A DNA stretch of 64,000 nt from Cephalopachus bancanus. Its lineage: Eukaryota > Chordata > Mammalia > Primates > Tarsiidae. Location: assembly GCA_027257055.1 (NCBI GenBank), contig JAPVLO010001811.1:1-64000 (forward strand), in the 5' to 3' direction. The position numbers were made by a program, and so were the translations under genes. Shown one piece after another: positions 26,501 to 37,459 of this stretch; within the stretch, counting starts at the first letter, position 1, and each line of letters opens with the position of its first letter. The notes under the pieces are model-generated. The model was not told the origin of the DNA. It was given only the letters and a program-made list of their open reading frames with translations, and searched no databases.

Positions 26501-27686
26501 CCTCCTTTTGGCCTCACCCCGGTTTAAACGCTGGCGCTGCCACTTCTTTTGGCACCGCCCTTAGAAAGGTCACCGAGGCCTCCCCGTGCATGCTAACCCA
26601 TGCCCCATGGAAGCCGCGGGAGGGCGGGACACCGGACCACTGTCACCAGGAGGCCTGGGCGCTGGCGTGCGTGACGCTGTGAGGGGCTGGCGGGTTGTCC
26701 TGCGGAGCGAAAATACCCTGCGGCCTTTGTTTCTCGCCACCCCACACCCCCCCGACCCCTGTCCAACCCTTGGAGGGAAGGCTCCGGATTCGGGGTGGGG
26801 TGACGGGATTTCCAGGCAGCCTGAGAAACGCAGAACTGGAGCTGCCTTGGAACCCCAGAGCGCCCCTTCCCCTCCTCGGAAAGCCGCCAGATCCCGGATG
26901 TTCTGGGGTGCCAGATCCACGATGGTCGCCGAGCCGACGACCCCCAGGGTCGCACAACCCCTGCATAGGCCGAATCTCTGAGGATCCAAGCGCCTTTCCT
27001 GGATGGCGGACCGGTGAGTCTAGGAAAGGAGCCTCGCGGGATGGCAGCTCATTGCAGGCTTTCGGCCTCCCCTCCAGCACACGGTGCGCGTTGGGATTGT
27101 CCTATGCAGCATGTGGGAAGCTTTGGAGACTGTCGCCATGTCAGCATTGCCAGTGTGTGCTGTCGGAGAGCAGGCATCGCCCTTGGAACGGCAGCGGAAG
27201 TGGCATTGGCCCCCCAACGTTGTCGCCGCTTTCCTGTCCCTCTCTGTCTTTCTGCCTGTTTCTCTCTCCGCTGCGTCTCTGTTTCTCTCGGTATATATGT
27301 GTGTCCGGCGCTCTGTCCCGTCGTGTCATTTTTTCTGTCCTGCTTTTCCGCCTCTCTCTGTGTCTCTCCCAGGTAGGACTCGCCCTCCAGGTCTCTGGTG
27401 CGTGCCTGACAATGTGCGTGTGTTCGTGTGTGCCTGTCGGGGTGGGGGTGCCGAGGAGCACGTGTTTCGGCTGGCGGCAGACAAGAGGGAGGGTGTGAGT
27501 CTTCCGCAGGGCTCGGCTTGGACTCTTCCTAGGGAGGTCTTGCAGGCCTGTCTCCCGAGCCGCCCTGCTTGCAGGCATCGGGGGCCCCGATGGGCACGCA
27601 GCCTGCAGCTTCTTGAAGGCGCGCACCGTGGACGCTGCAGGCAGGGCGCTTCGTGGCGCACGGGCCGAGGAAGGCCCCACAGGCTG

Positions 27687-27769
27687 GGAATCTAAGCAGG
27701 CTCCCTCTGGGTGAGTGCTTGGAGGGGAGACCTCCCGCCCGGGAATGGCGCCCTCTGCCGGCTGCAGGC
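27687..27769 (+). pseudogene. 5S rRNA-derived segment in X of D12
   Basis: It carries the usual X box A. One G is missing (CCCGGGAAT). Confidence 0.8.
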
Positions 27770-28978
27770 CGTAGTTTGCGCTCTCCCTCTGCCACTCCTT
27801 TGGCTCCGCCCAGAAAAACGTCACCCAGGACTCCCCTCTGTCAGCTCAGGGATGTCCCGGCACGCAGCGGCAGGGCAGGGCAGGGCAGGGCAGGCAGGGC
27901 AGGGGCAGGGCAGGGCTGGGCCACGGGACCACGGAAACCGAGAGGCACCCGCGCCGGCGTGCGGGACGCTGGGAGGGGCTCGCGGGGTGTCCCGCGCAGC
28001 GACAATACCCTGTGACCGTTATTCCCCCCCGACCGCGGCTCCCTGCGCTCCCGTGGAGGGAAGGCTCCAGATTCGGGGTGCGGTGACGGGATTTCCCAGG
28101 CAGCCTGAGAAACGCAGAACTGGAGCTGCCTTGGGAACCCCCAGAGCGCCCCCTGACCCTCCTCGGAAAGCCGCCAGATCCCCGGATGACTCTGGGGTGC
28201 CAGATACACGATCGGCGCCGGCGCCGACGACCCCCAGGGCCGCACAACCCCTGCATAGGCGAATCTCTGAGGATCCAAGCGCCTTGCGTGGATGGCGGAC
28301 CCGGTGAGCCTAGGGAAAGGAGACCTCGCAGGGAAAGCGACTCATTGCAGGCCTCCGGCCTTCCCCTCCAGCACACGGTGCGCGTTGGGATTGTCCTTTG
28401 GAGGATGTGGGAAGCCTTGGAGACTGTCGCCATGTCAGCCCTGCCAGTGTGTGCTGGCGGAGAGCAGGCATCGCCCTTGGAAGCCGGCAGCCGGAAGTGG
28501 CATTGGGCTCCCCGGACGTTGTCGCCCTCTCTCCTGTCCCTCTCTGTCTTTCTGCCTGTTTCTCTCTCCGCTGCGTCTCTGTTTCTCTCGGTATATATGT
28601 GTGTCCGACGCTCTCTCCCGTCGTCTCATTTTTTCTGTCCTGCTTTTCCGCCTCTCTCTGTCTCTCTCCCCAGGGGAGCTTGCGCCCCCCAATCCCTGCG
28701 TGCCTGCCAGAGAGGCTGCGTGTGGTGGGGGTGGTTGTGGAGTATGTGATTCGGCTGCCGGCTGACAGTGGGAAGGGTGTCTGTCTACCGAAGGGCTCGG
28801 CTCCACCTCTCCCACGGGATGTCCCGCATACCTGTCTCCGGAGCCGCCCGGCTTCCAGGCATCCAGGGGGACTGAGGGGCAGGCCGCGCAGCAGGTTACT
28901 GAGGGCGGCATCGGGGTGGGGGGGCCGCCGCGGCCCGTGCGCTTCAGGGCGCCCAGGCGCAGGATGCTCCACAGGCTG

Positions 28979-29044
28979 GGAAGCTAAGCAGGGTTGGTCT
29001 GGGTGAGCGCAAGGATGGGAGGCCTCCCTCCCCAAGCAATGCCG
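28979..29044 (+). pseudogene. 5S rRNA-derived segment in Y of D12
   Basis: Unchanged from the D1 Y copy. Confidence 0.8.
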
Positions 29045-30255
29045 CCTCCTTTTGGCCTCACCCCGGTTTAAACGCTGGCGCTGCCACTTCTTTTGGCACC
29101 GCCCTTAGAAAGGTCACCGAGGCCTCCCCCGTGCATGCTAACCCATGCCCCATGGAAGCCGCGGGAGGGCGGGACACCGGACCACTGTCACCAGGAGGCC
29201 TGGGCGCTGGCGTGCGTGACGCTGTGAGGGGCTGGCGGGTTGTCCTGCGGAGCGAAAATACCCTGCGGCCTTTGTTTCTCGCCACCCCACACCCCCGCCG
29301 GACCCCTGTCCAACCCTTGGAGGGAAGGCTCCGGATTCGGGGTGGGGTGACGGGATTTCCCAGGCAGCCTGAGAAACGCAGAACTGGAGCTGCCTTGGGA
29401 ACCCCCAGAGCGCCCCTTCCCCTCCTCGGAAAGCCGCCAGATCCCGGATGATTCTGGGGTGCCAGATCCACGATGGTCGCCGGAGCCGACGACCCCCAGG
29501 GTCGCACAACCCCTGCATAGGCCGAATCTCTGAGGATCCAAGCGCCTTTCCTGGATGGCGGACCCGGTGAGTCTAGGGAAAGGAGGCCTCGCCGGGGATG
29601 GCAGCTCATTGCAGGCTTTCGGCCTTCCCCTCCAGCACACGGTGCGCGTTGGGATTGTCCTATGCAGCATGTGGGAAGCTTTGGAGACTGTCGCCATGTC
29701 AGCATTGCCAGTGTGTGCTGTCGGAGAGCAGGCATCGCCCTTGGAAGCCGGCAGCCGGAAGTGGCATTGGGCCCCCCAAACGTTGTCGCCCGCTTTCCTG
29801 TCCCTCTCTGTCTTTCTGCCTGTTTCTCTCTCCGCTGCGTCTCTGTTTCTCTCGGTATATATGTGTGTCCGGCGCTCTGTCCCGTCGTTTCATTTTTTTC
29901 TGTCCTGCTTTTCCGCCTCTCTCTGTGTCTCTCCCAGCTAGGACTCGCCCTCCAGGTCTCTGGGTGCGTGCCTGACAATGTGCGTGTGTACGTGTGTGCC
30001 TGTCGGGGTGGGGGTGGCCGAGGAGCACGTGTTTCGGCTGGCGGCAGACAAGAGGGAGGGTGTGAGTCTTCCGCAGGGCTCGGCTTGGACTCTTCCTAGG
30101 GAGGTCTTGCAGGCCTGTCTCCCGAGCCGCCCTGCTTGCAGGCATCCGGGGGCCCCGATGGGCACGCAGCCCTGCAGCTTCTTGAAGGCGCGCACCGTGG
30201 ACGCTGCAGGCAGGGCGCTTCGTGGCGCACGGGCCCAGGAAGGCCCCACAGGCTG

Positions 30256-30339
30256 GGAAAACTAAGCAGGCTCCCTCTGGGTGAGTGCTTGGAGGGGAGA
30301 CCTCCCGCCCGGGAATGGCGCCCTCTGCCGGCTGCACGC
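30256..30339 (+). pseudogene. 5S rRNA-derived segment in X of D13
   Basis: Box A reads GGAAAACTAAGC, a unique two-base change. The tail is GCTGCACGC. Confidence 0.78.
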
Positions 30340-31544
30340 CGTATTTGCGCTCTCCCTCTGCCACTCCTTTTGGCTCCGCCCAGAAAAACGTCACCCAGGA
30401 CTCCCCTCTGTCAGCTCAGGGATGTCGCCGGGACGCAGGGGGGGCAGGGCAGGGCGGGGCCGGGCCCGGGGCCCGGGGAGGGCTGGGCCACGGGACCACG
30501 GAACCGAGAGGCACCCGCGCCGGCGTGCGGGACGCTGGGAGGGGCTCGCGGGGGGTCCCGCGCAGCGACAATACCCTGTGACCGTTATTCCCCCCCCGAC
30601 CGCGGCTCCCTGCGCTCCCGTGGAGGGAAGGCTCCGGGTTCGGGGTGCGGTGACGGGGTTTCCCAGGCAGCCTGAGAAACGCAGAACTGGAGCTGCCTTG
30701 GGAACCCCCAGAGCGCCCCCTGACCCTCCTCGGAAAGCCGCCAGATCCCCGGGTGACTCTGGGGGGCCAGATCCACGATCGGCGCCGGCGTCGAAGACCC
30801 CCAGGGCCGCACAACCCCTGCATAGGCGAATCTCTGAAGATCCAAGCGCCTTGCGTGGATGGCGGACCCGGTGAGTCTAGGGAAAGGAGGCCTCGCAGGG
30901 GAGAGCGCTCATTGCAGGCCTCCGGCCTTCCCCTCCAGCACACGGTGCGCGTTGGGATTGTCCTTTGGAGGATGTGGGAAGCCTTGGAGACTGTCGCCAT
31001 GTCAGCCCTGCCAGTGTGTGCTGGCGGAGAGCAGGCATCGCCCTTGGAAGCCGGCAGCCGGAAGTGGCATTGGGCTCCCCAGACGTTGTCGCCCTCTCTC
31101 CTGTCCCTCTCTGTCTTTCTGCCTGTTTCTCTCTCCGCTGCGTCTCTGTTTCTCTCGGTATATATGTGTGTCCGACGCTCTCTCCCGTCGTCTCATTTTT
31201 TCTGTCCTGCTTTTCCGCCTCTCTCTGTCTCTCTCCCAGGGGAGCTTGCGCCCCCCAATCCTGCGTGCCTGCCAGAGAGGCTGCGTGTGGGTGGGGGTGG
31301 TTGTGGAGTATGTGATTCGGCTGCCGGCTGACAGTGGGAAGGGTGTCTGTCTACCGAAGGGCTCGGCTCCACCTCTCCCACGGGATGTCCCGCATACCTG
31401 TCTCCGGAGCCGCCCGGCTTCCAGGCATCCAGGGGGACTGAGGGGCAGGCCGCGCAGCAGGTTACTGAGGGCGGCATCGGGGTGGGGGGGCCGCCGCGGC
31501 CCGTGCGCTTCAGGGCGCCCAGGCGCAGGATGCTCCACAGGCTG

Positions 31545-31610
31545 GGAAGCTAAGCAGGGTTGGTCTGGGTGAGCGCAAGGATGGGAGGCCTCCCTCCCCA
31601 AGCAATGCCG
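31545..31610 (+). pseudogene. 5S rRNA-derived segment in Y of D13
   Basis: Unchanged from the D1 Y copy. Confidence 0.8.
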
Positions 31611-32826
31611 CCTCCTTTTGGCCTCACCCCGGCTTTAAACGCTGGCGCTGCCACTTCTTTTGGCACCGCCCTTAGAAAGGTCACCGAGGCCTCCCCCGTG
31701 CATGCTAACCCATGCCCCATGGAAGCCGCGGGAGGGCGGGACACCGGACCACTGTCACCAGGAGGCCTGGGCGCTGGCGTGCGTGACGCTGTGAGGGGCT
31801 GGCGGGTTGTCCTGCGGAGCGAAAATACCCTGCGGCCTTTGTTTCTCGCCACCCCACACCCCCGCCGGACCCCTGTCCAACCCTTGGAGGGAAGGCTCCG
31901 GATTCGGGGTGGGGTGACGGGATTTCCCAGGCAGCCTGAGAAACGCAGAACTGGAGCTGCCTTGGGAACCCCCAGAGCGCCCCCTTCCCCTCCTCGGAAA
32001 GCCGCCAGATCCCCGGATGATTCTGGGGGTGCCAGATCCACGATGGTCGCCGGAGCCGACGACCCCCAGGGTCGCACAACCCCTGCATAGGCCGAATCTC
32101 TGAGGATCCAAGCGCCTTTCCTGGATGGCGGACCCGGTGAGTCTAGGGAAAGGAGGCCTCGCCGGGGATGGCAGCTCATTGCAGGCTTTCGGCCTTCCCC
32201 TCCAGCACACGGTGCGCGTTGGGATTGTCCTATGCAGCATGTGGGAAGCTTTGGAGACTGTCGCCATGTCAGCATTGCCAGTGTGTGCTGTCGGAGAGCA
32301 GGCATCGCCCTTGGAAGCCGGCAGCCGGAAGTGGCATTGGGCCCCCCAAACGTTGTCGCCCGCTTTCCTGTCCCTCTCTGTCTTTCTGCCTGTTTCTCTC
32401 TCCGCTGCGTCTCTGTTTCTCTCGGTATATATGTGTGTCCGGCGCTCTGTCCCGTCGTGTCATTTTTTTCTGTCCTGCTTTTCCGCCTCTCTCTGTGTCT
32501 CTCCCAGGGTAGGACTCGCCCTCCAGGTCTCTGGGTGCGTGCCTGACAATGTGCGTGTGTTCGTGTGTGCCTGTCGGGGTGGGGGTGGCCGAGGAGCACG
32601 TGTTTCGGCTGGCGGCAGACAAGAGGGAGGGTGTGAGTCTTCCGCAGGGCTCGGCTTGGACTCTTCCTAGGGAGGTCTTGCAGGCCTGTCTCCCGAGCCG
32701 CCCTGCTTGCAGGCATCCGGGGGCCCCGATGGGCACGCAGCCCTGCAGCTTCTTGAAGGCGCGCACCGTGGACGCTGCAGGCAGGGCGCTTCGTGGCGCA
32801 CGGGCCGAGGAAGGCCCCACAGGCTG

Positions 32827-32910
32827 GGAATCTAAGCAGGCTCCCTCTGGGTGAGTGCTTGGAGGGGAGACCTCCCGCCCGGGGAATGGCGCCCTCTGCC
32901 GGCTGCACGC
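32827..32910 (+). pseudogene. 5S rRNA-derived segment in X of D14
   Basis: It carries the usual X box A. The tail is GCTGCACGC. Confidence 0.8.
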
Positions 32911-34121
32911 CGTAGTTTGCGCTCTCCCTCTGCCACTCCTTTTGGCTCCGCCCAGAAAAACGTCACCCAGGACTCCCCTCTGTCAGCTCAGGGATGTCCC
33001 CGGCACGCAGCGGCAGGGCAGGGCAGGGCAGGGCAGGGCAGGCAGGGCAGGGCAGGGCAGGGCTGGGCCACGGGACCACGGAAACCGAGAGGCACCCGCG
33101 CCGGCGTGCGGGACGCTGGGAGGGGCTCGCGGGGTGTCCCGCGCAGCGACAATACCCTGTGACCGTTATTCCCCCCCGACCGCGGCTCCCTGCGCTCCCG
33201 TGGAGGGAAGGCTCCGATTGGGGGTGCGGTGACGGGATTTCCCAGGCAGCCTGAGAAACGCAAACTGGAGCTGCCTTGGGAACCCCCAGAGCCCCCCTGC
33301 CCCTCCTCGGAAAGCCGCCAGATCCCCGGATGACTCTGGGGTGCCAGATACACGATCGGCGCCGGCGCCGACGACCCCCAGGGCCGCAAAACCCCTGCAT
33401 AGGCCGAATCTCTGGGATCCAAGCGCCTTGCGTGGATGGCGGCCCCGTGACTAGGGAAAGGGGGCCTCGCAGGGGAAGGGGCTCATTGCAGGCCTCCGGC
33501 CTTCCCCTCCAGCACACGGTGCGCTTTGGGGATTGTCCTTTGGAGGATGTGGGAAGCCTTGGAGACTGTCGCCATGTCAGCCCTGCCAGTGTGTGCTGGC
33601 GGAGAGCAGGCATCGCCCTTGGAACCCGGCACCCGGGAAGTGGCATTGGGCCCCCCAGACGTTGTCGCCCCTTTCCTGTCCCTCTCTGTCTTTCTGCCTG
33701 TTTCTCTCTCCGCTGCGTCTCTGTTTCTCTCGGTATATATGTGTGTCCGACGCTCTCTCCCGTCGTCTCATTTTTTCTGTCCTGCTTTTCCGCCTCTCTC
33801 TGTCTCTCTCCCGGGGGAGCTTGCGCCCCCCAATCTCTGCGTGCCTGCCGAGAGGCTGCGTGTGGGGGGGGGTGGTTGTGGAGTATGTGATTCGGCTCCC
33901 GGGCTGACAGTGGGAAGGGTGTCTGTCTACCGAAGGGCTCGGCTCCACCTCTCCCACGGGATGTCCCGCATACCTGTCTCCGGAGCCGCCCGGCTTCCAG
34001 GCATCCAGGGGGACTGGGGGGCGGGCCCGCGCAGCAGGTTACTGAGGGCGGCATCGGGTGGGGGGGGCCGCGGGGCCCCGTGCGCTTCAGGGCGCCCAGG
34101 CGCAGGATGCTCCACAGGCTG

Positions 34122-34186
34122 GGAAGCTAAGCAGGGTTGGTCTGGGTGAGCGCAAGGATGGGAGGCCTCCCTCCCCAAGCAATGCG
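34122..34186 (+). pseudogene. 5S rRNA-derived segment in Y of D14
   Basis: The 5S match is intact up to CCAAGCAATG. One C is then lost, and the downstream T run is TTT. Confidence 0.78.
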
Positions 34187-34458
34187 CCTCCTTTGGCCTC
34201 ACCCCGGCTTTTTAAAAGCTGGCGCTGCCCCTTCTTTTGGCACCGCCCTTAGAAAGGTCACCGAGGCCTCCCCCGTGCATGCTAACCCATGCCCCATGGA
34301 AGCCGCGGGGGGGCGGGACACCGGACCACTGTCACCAGGAGGCCTGGGCGCTGGCGTGCGTGACGCTGTGAGGGGCTGGCGGGTTGTCCTGCGGAGCGAA
34401 AATACCCTGCGGCCTTTGTTTCTCCCACCCCACACCCCCGCGGGCCCCCGTCCAACCC

Positions 34459-36490
34459 TTGGAGGGAAGGCTCCGGGTTCGGGGTGGGGTGACGGGATTT
34501 TCCCCGGCAGCCTGAGAAACGCAGAACTGGAGCTGCCTTGGGAACCCCCAGAGCGCCCCCTTCCCCCCCTCGGAAAGCCGCCAGATCCCCGGATGATTCT
34601 GGGGGTGCCAGATCCACGATGGTCGCCGGAGCCGACGCCCCCCGGGTGGGACAACCCCTGCATAGGCCGAATCTCTGAGGATCCAAGCGCCTTTCCTGGA
34701 TGGCGGACCCGGTGAGTCTAGGGAAAGGAGGCCTCGCCGGGATGGGAGCTCATTGCAGGCTTTCGGCCTTCCCTCCAGCACACGGTGCGCGTTGGGATTG
34801 TCAAAAGCAGGATGTGGGAAGCCCTTTGGGGACTGTCGCCTGTCAGCACTGCCAGTGTGTGCTGGCGGAGAGCAGGCATCGCCCTTGGAAGCCGGCAGCC
34901 GGAATTTTCATTGGGCCCCCCCAAAAGTTGTCGCCCGCTTTCCTGTCCCTCTCTGTCTTTCTGCCTGTTTCTCTCTCCGCTGCGTCTCTGTTTCTCTCGG
35001 TATATATGTGTGTCCGGCGCTCTGTCCCCTCGTTCATTTTTTTTTGTCCTGCTTTTCCGCCTCTCTCTGTGTCTCTCCCAGGGTAGGACTCGCCCTCCAG
35101 GTCTCTGGGTGCGGCCCGACAATGTGCTGTGTACGTGTGTGCCTTTCGGGGTGGGGGTGGCCGAGGAGCACGTGTTTCGGCTGCGGCAGACAAGAGGGAG
35201 GGTGTGAGTCTTCCGCAGGGCTCGGCTTGGACTCTTCCTAGGGAGGTCTTGCAGGCCTGTCTCCCGAGCCGCCTGCTTGCAGGTATCCGGGGGGCCCGAT
35301 GGGCACGCAGCCCTGCAGCTTCTTGAAGGCGCGCACCGTGGACGCTGCAGGCAGGGCGCTTCGTGGCGCACGCGAGGAAGGCCCCACAGGCTGGGAAGCT
35401 AAGAGGCTCCCTCTGGGTGAGTGCTTGGAGGGGGGACCTCCCCCCCGGGGAATGGCGCCCTCTGCCGGCTGCAGGCCGTAGTTTGCGCTCTCCCTCTGCC
35501 ACTCCTTTTGGCTCCGCCCAGAAAAACGTCACCCAGGACTCCCCCCTGTCAGCTCAGGGATGTCCCCCGCACGCAGGGAGGGGGCAGGGGGAGGGGGGAG
35601 GGCAGGGGGCAGGGGAGGGCGGGACCACCCAAACCGAGAGGCACCGCGCCGGCGTGCGGGACGCTGGGGGGGGCTCGCGGGGTGTCCCGCGCAGCGACAA
35701 TACCCTGTGACCGTTATTCCCCCCCCCACCGCGCCCTTTCGCTCCCGTGGAGGGAAGGCTCCGGATTCGGGGTGCGGTGACGGGATTTCCCAGGCAGCCT
35801 GAGAAACGCGTAACTGGAGCTGCCTTGGGAACCCCCAGAGCGCCCCCTCCTCTCCTCCGAAAGCCGCCAGATCCCCGGATGATTTTGGGTTGCCAGATCC
35901 CGGATAGGCGCCGGCGCCGAGGACCCCCAAAGGGCCCCACAACCCTGCATAGGCCGAATCTCTGGGGATCCAAGCGCCTTGCGTGGATGGCGGACCCGGT
36001 GAGCTAGGGAAAGGAGTCCTCGCAGGGAAAGCGCTCATTGTAGGCCTCCGGGCTTCCCCTCCAGCACACGGTGCCGTTGGGTTTGTCCTATGCAGGATGT
36101 GGGAAGCCTTGGAGACTGTCGCCATGTCACCCTGCCAGTGTGTGCTGGCGGAGAGCAGGCATCGCCCTTGGAAGCCGGCAGCCGGAAGTGGCATTGGGCC
36201 CCCCAGACGTTGTCGCCCTTTTCCTGTCCCTCTCTGTCTTTCTGCCTGTTTCTCTCTCTGCTGCGTTTTGTTTCTCTCGGGATATATATGTGTCCGACGC
36301 TCTCTCCCGTCGTCTCATTTTTTCTGTCCTGCTTTTCCCCTCTCTCTGTCTCTCTCCCAGGGGAGCTTGCGCCCCCCCAAATCTCTGCGTGCCTGCTTTA
36401 GAGGGTGCGTGTGGGGGGGGGTGGTTTTGGAGTATGTTATTTGGCTGCCCCCTGACAGTGGGAAGGGTGTCTGTCTACCGAAGGGCTCGG
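34459..36490 (+). repeat. Dimer D15, last and truncated (X 34459-35746, Y 35747-36490)
   Basis: This is the most diverged dimer, with substitutions as well as run-length changes throughout. Y stops after about 744 bp at GGGCTCGG and joins the 24-bp satellite directly. Its 5S-derived segment and tail are absent. Confidence 0.93.
35394..35476 (+). pseudogene. 5S rRNA-derived segment in X of D15
   Basis: Box A reads GGAAGCTAAGAGG, 5S-like at the front but lacking the C of AAGCAGG. Box C is altered to TTGGAGGGGGGACC. Confidence 0.72.
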
Positions 36491-36699
36491 TGGTTAGTTG
36501 ACTGACTACTTAGCAGGTTAGTTGACTGTCTACCTATCCTTGTAGTTGACTTGCTGGGTAGCTCGTTAGTTGACTGGCTACCTAGCCGGTTCGTTGACTT
36601 GCTAACTAGACGGTTAGTTGACTACCTAAGTAGCCCATTATTTGACTGGATACCTAGTCAGTTAGTTGATTGGCTATTTAGATGGTTAGTTGACTGGCC

Positions 36700-37215
36700 A
36701 CCTAGCCAGTTAGTTGACTGGCTAGTTGGCCGGTTATTTGACTGCCTATCTTGCTGGTTATTTGACTGTCCAGTTAGCTGGTTAGTTGACTTTCTATCAA
36801 GCCTGTTACTTTACTGGCTAATTAGCTGGTTAGCTGACTGGCTATCTAGCCAGTTACTTATATGGCTATCTAGCCGGTTAGTTGACTGGCTATGTAGACG
36901 GTTACTTGCTTGCCTGTGTAGCCAGTTAGTTGACTGCCTATCTAGCCGGTTATATGACTTGCTATCTAGCCGGTTACTTGTCTGGCTATCTAGCCAGTTA
37001 TTTGACTGAATACCTAGCCTGTTAATTGAATGGCTACCTAGCCAGTGAGTTGACTGTCTAGTTAGCCAGTTAGTTGACTGGCTACCCAGCTGGATATTTG
37101 ACTGGCTAGTTAGCCAGATAGTTGACAGACTACCTATGCAGTTAGTTCACTGGCTAGTTAGCCGTATAGTTGACTGGCTACCTAACTTTTTAGTTGACTA
37201 GCTAGTTAGACGGTT
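36700..37215 (+). repeat. Long-range duplicate A1 within the satellite
   Basis: The order of rare variants (TATCTTGC, TATCAAGCCTGTTA, GAATACCTA, TACCTATGCAGTTAGTTCAC, CTAACTTTTT) matches 40,335-40,840. The offset falls from about 3,634 to 3,610 bp, a difference of one monomer. Confidence 0.85.
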
Positions 37216-37459
37216 AGTTTACTGGCTACATAGCCAGTAAGTTGACTGGCTACCTAGCCGGTTCATTGACTGGCTACCTAGCCAGTTAGTTGACTGGTTA
37301 GGTAGACAGTTTGTTGACTGACTAGTTATCCGGTTAGTTGACTATCTAGCCGGTTAGTTGACTGCCTATCTAGCCAGTTAGTTTCCTGGCTATCTAGCCG
37401 GTTAGTTGTCTGCCTATCTAGCCAGTTAGTTGACAGGCTATGTAGCCGGTTAGTTGATT

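Larger units (their letters stand above)
24245..26769 (+). repeat. Dimer D11 (X 24245-25523, Y 25524-26769)
   Basis: This is the shortest full dimer (2,525 bp) because of many one-base losses. X shares CCCAGCTAGG, GTGTACGTG and TGCACGCC with D8 and D13. Y shares GCGTCGAAGACC (near 25,686) only with the Y of D13. The minisatellite contains GGCCGGGC, again shared with D13. Confidence 0.93.
26770..29316 (+). repeat. Dimer D12 (X 26770-28052, Y 28053-29316)
   Basis: X is indel-rich up to about 27,790 and Y is clean. X shares the shortened minisatellite spacing GGCAGGCAGGG with D9 and D14. Y carries AGATACACG like D1, D10 and D14. Confidence 0.94.
29317..31883 (+). repeat. Dimer D13 (X 29317-30619, Y 30620-31883)
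   Basis: The copy is closely related to D11 by its X and Y marker variants. Between about 30,240 and 30,900 it has G- and C-run changes (GGGTTCGG, GGGGTTTCCC, GGGTGACTC) of the same style as the start of D3. Confidence 0.94.
31884..34458 (+). repeat. Dimer D14 (X 31884-33199, Y 33200-34458)
   Basis: X is clean up to about 33,190. Y is strongly altered. The donor-like site near 33,446 is reduced to CCGTGACTAGG, and the acceptor-like AG near 33,812 has become CCCGGGGG. Many G and C runs are lengthened. Confidence 0.93.

Noticed and set aside
31550..32908. 452-codon minus-strand open frame in D13-D14, and the many 100-390-codon frames in the macrosatellite
   Set aside because: GC-rich DNA gives long frames on both strands at once. 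Homologous frames shift between copies through indels, and the predicted proteins are low-complexity (Arg, Pro, Gly, Ser) with no recognisable domain.
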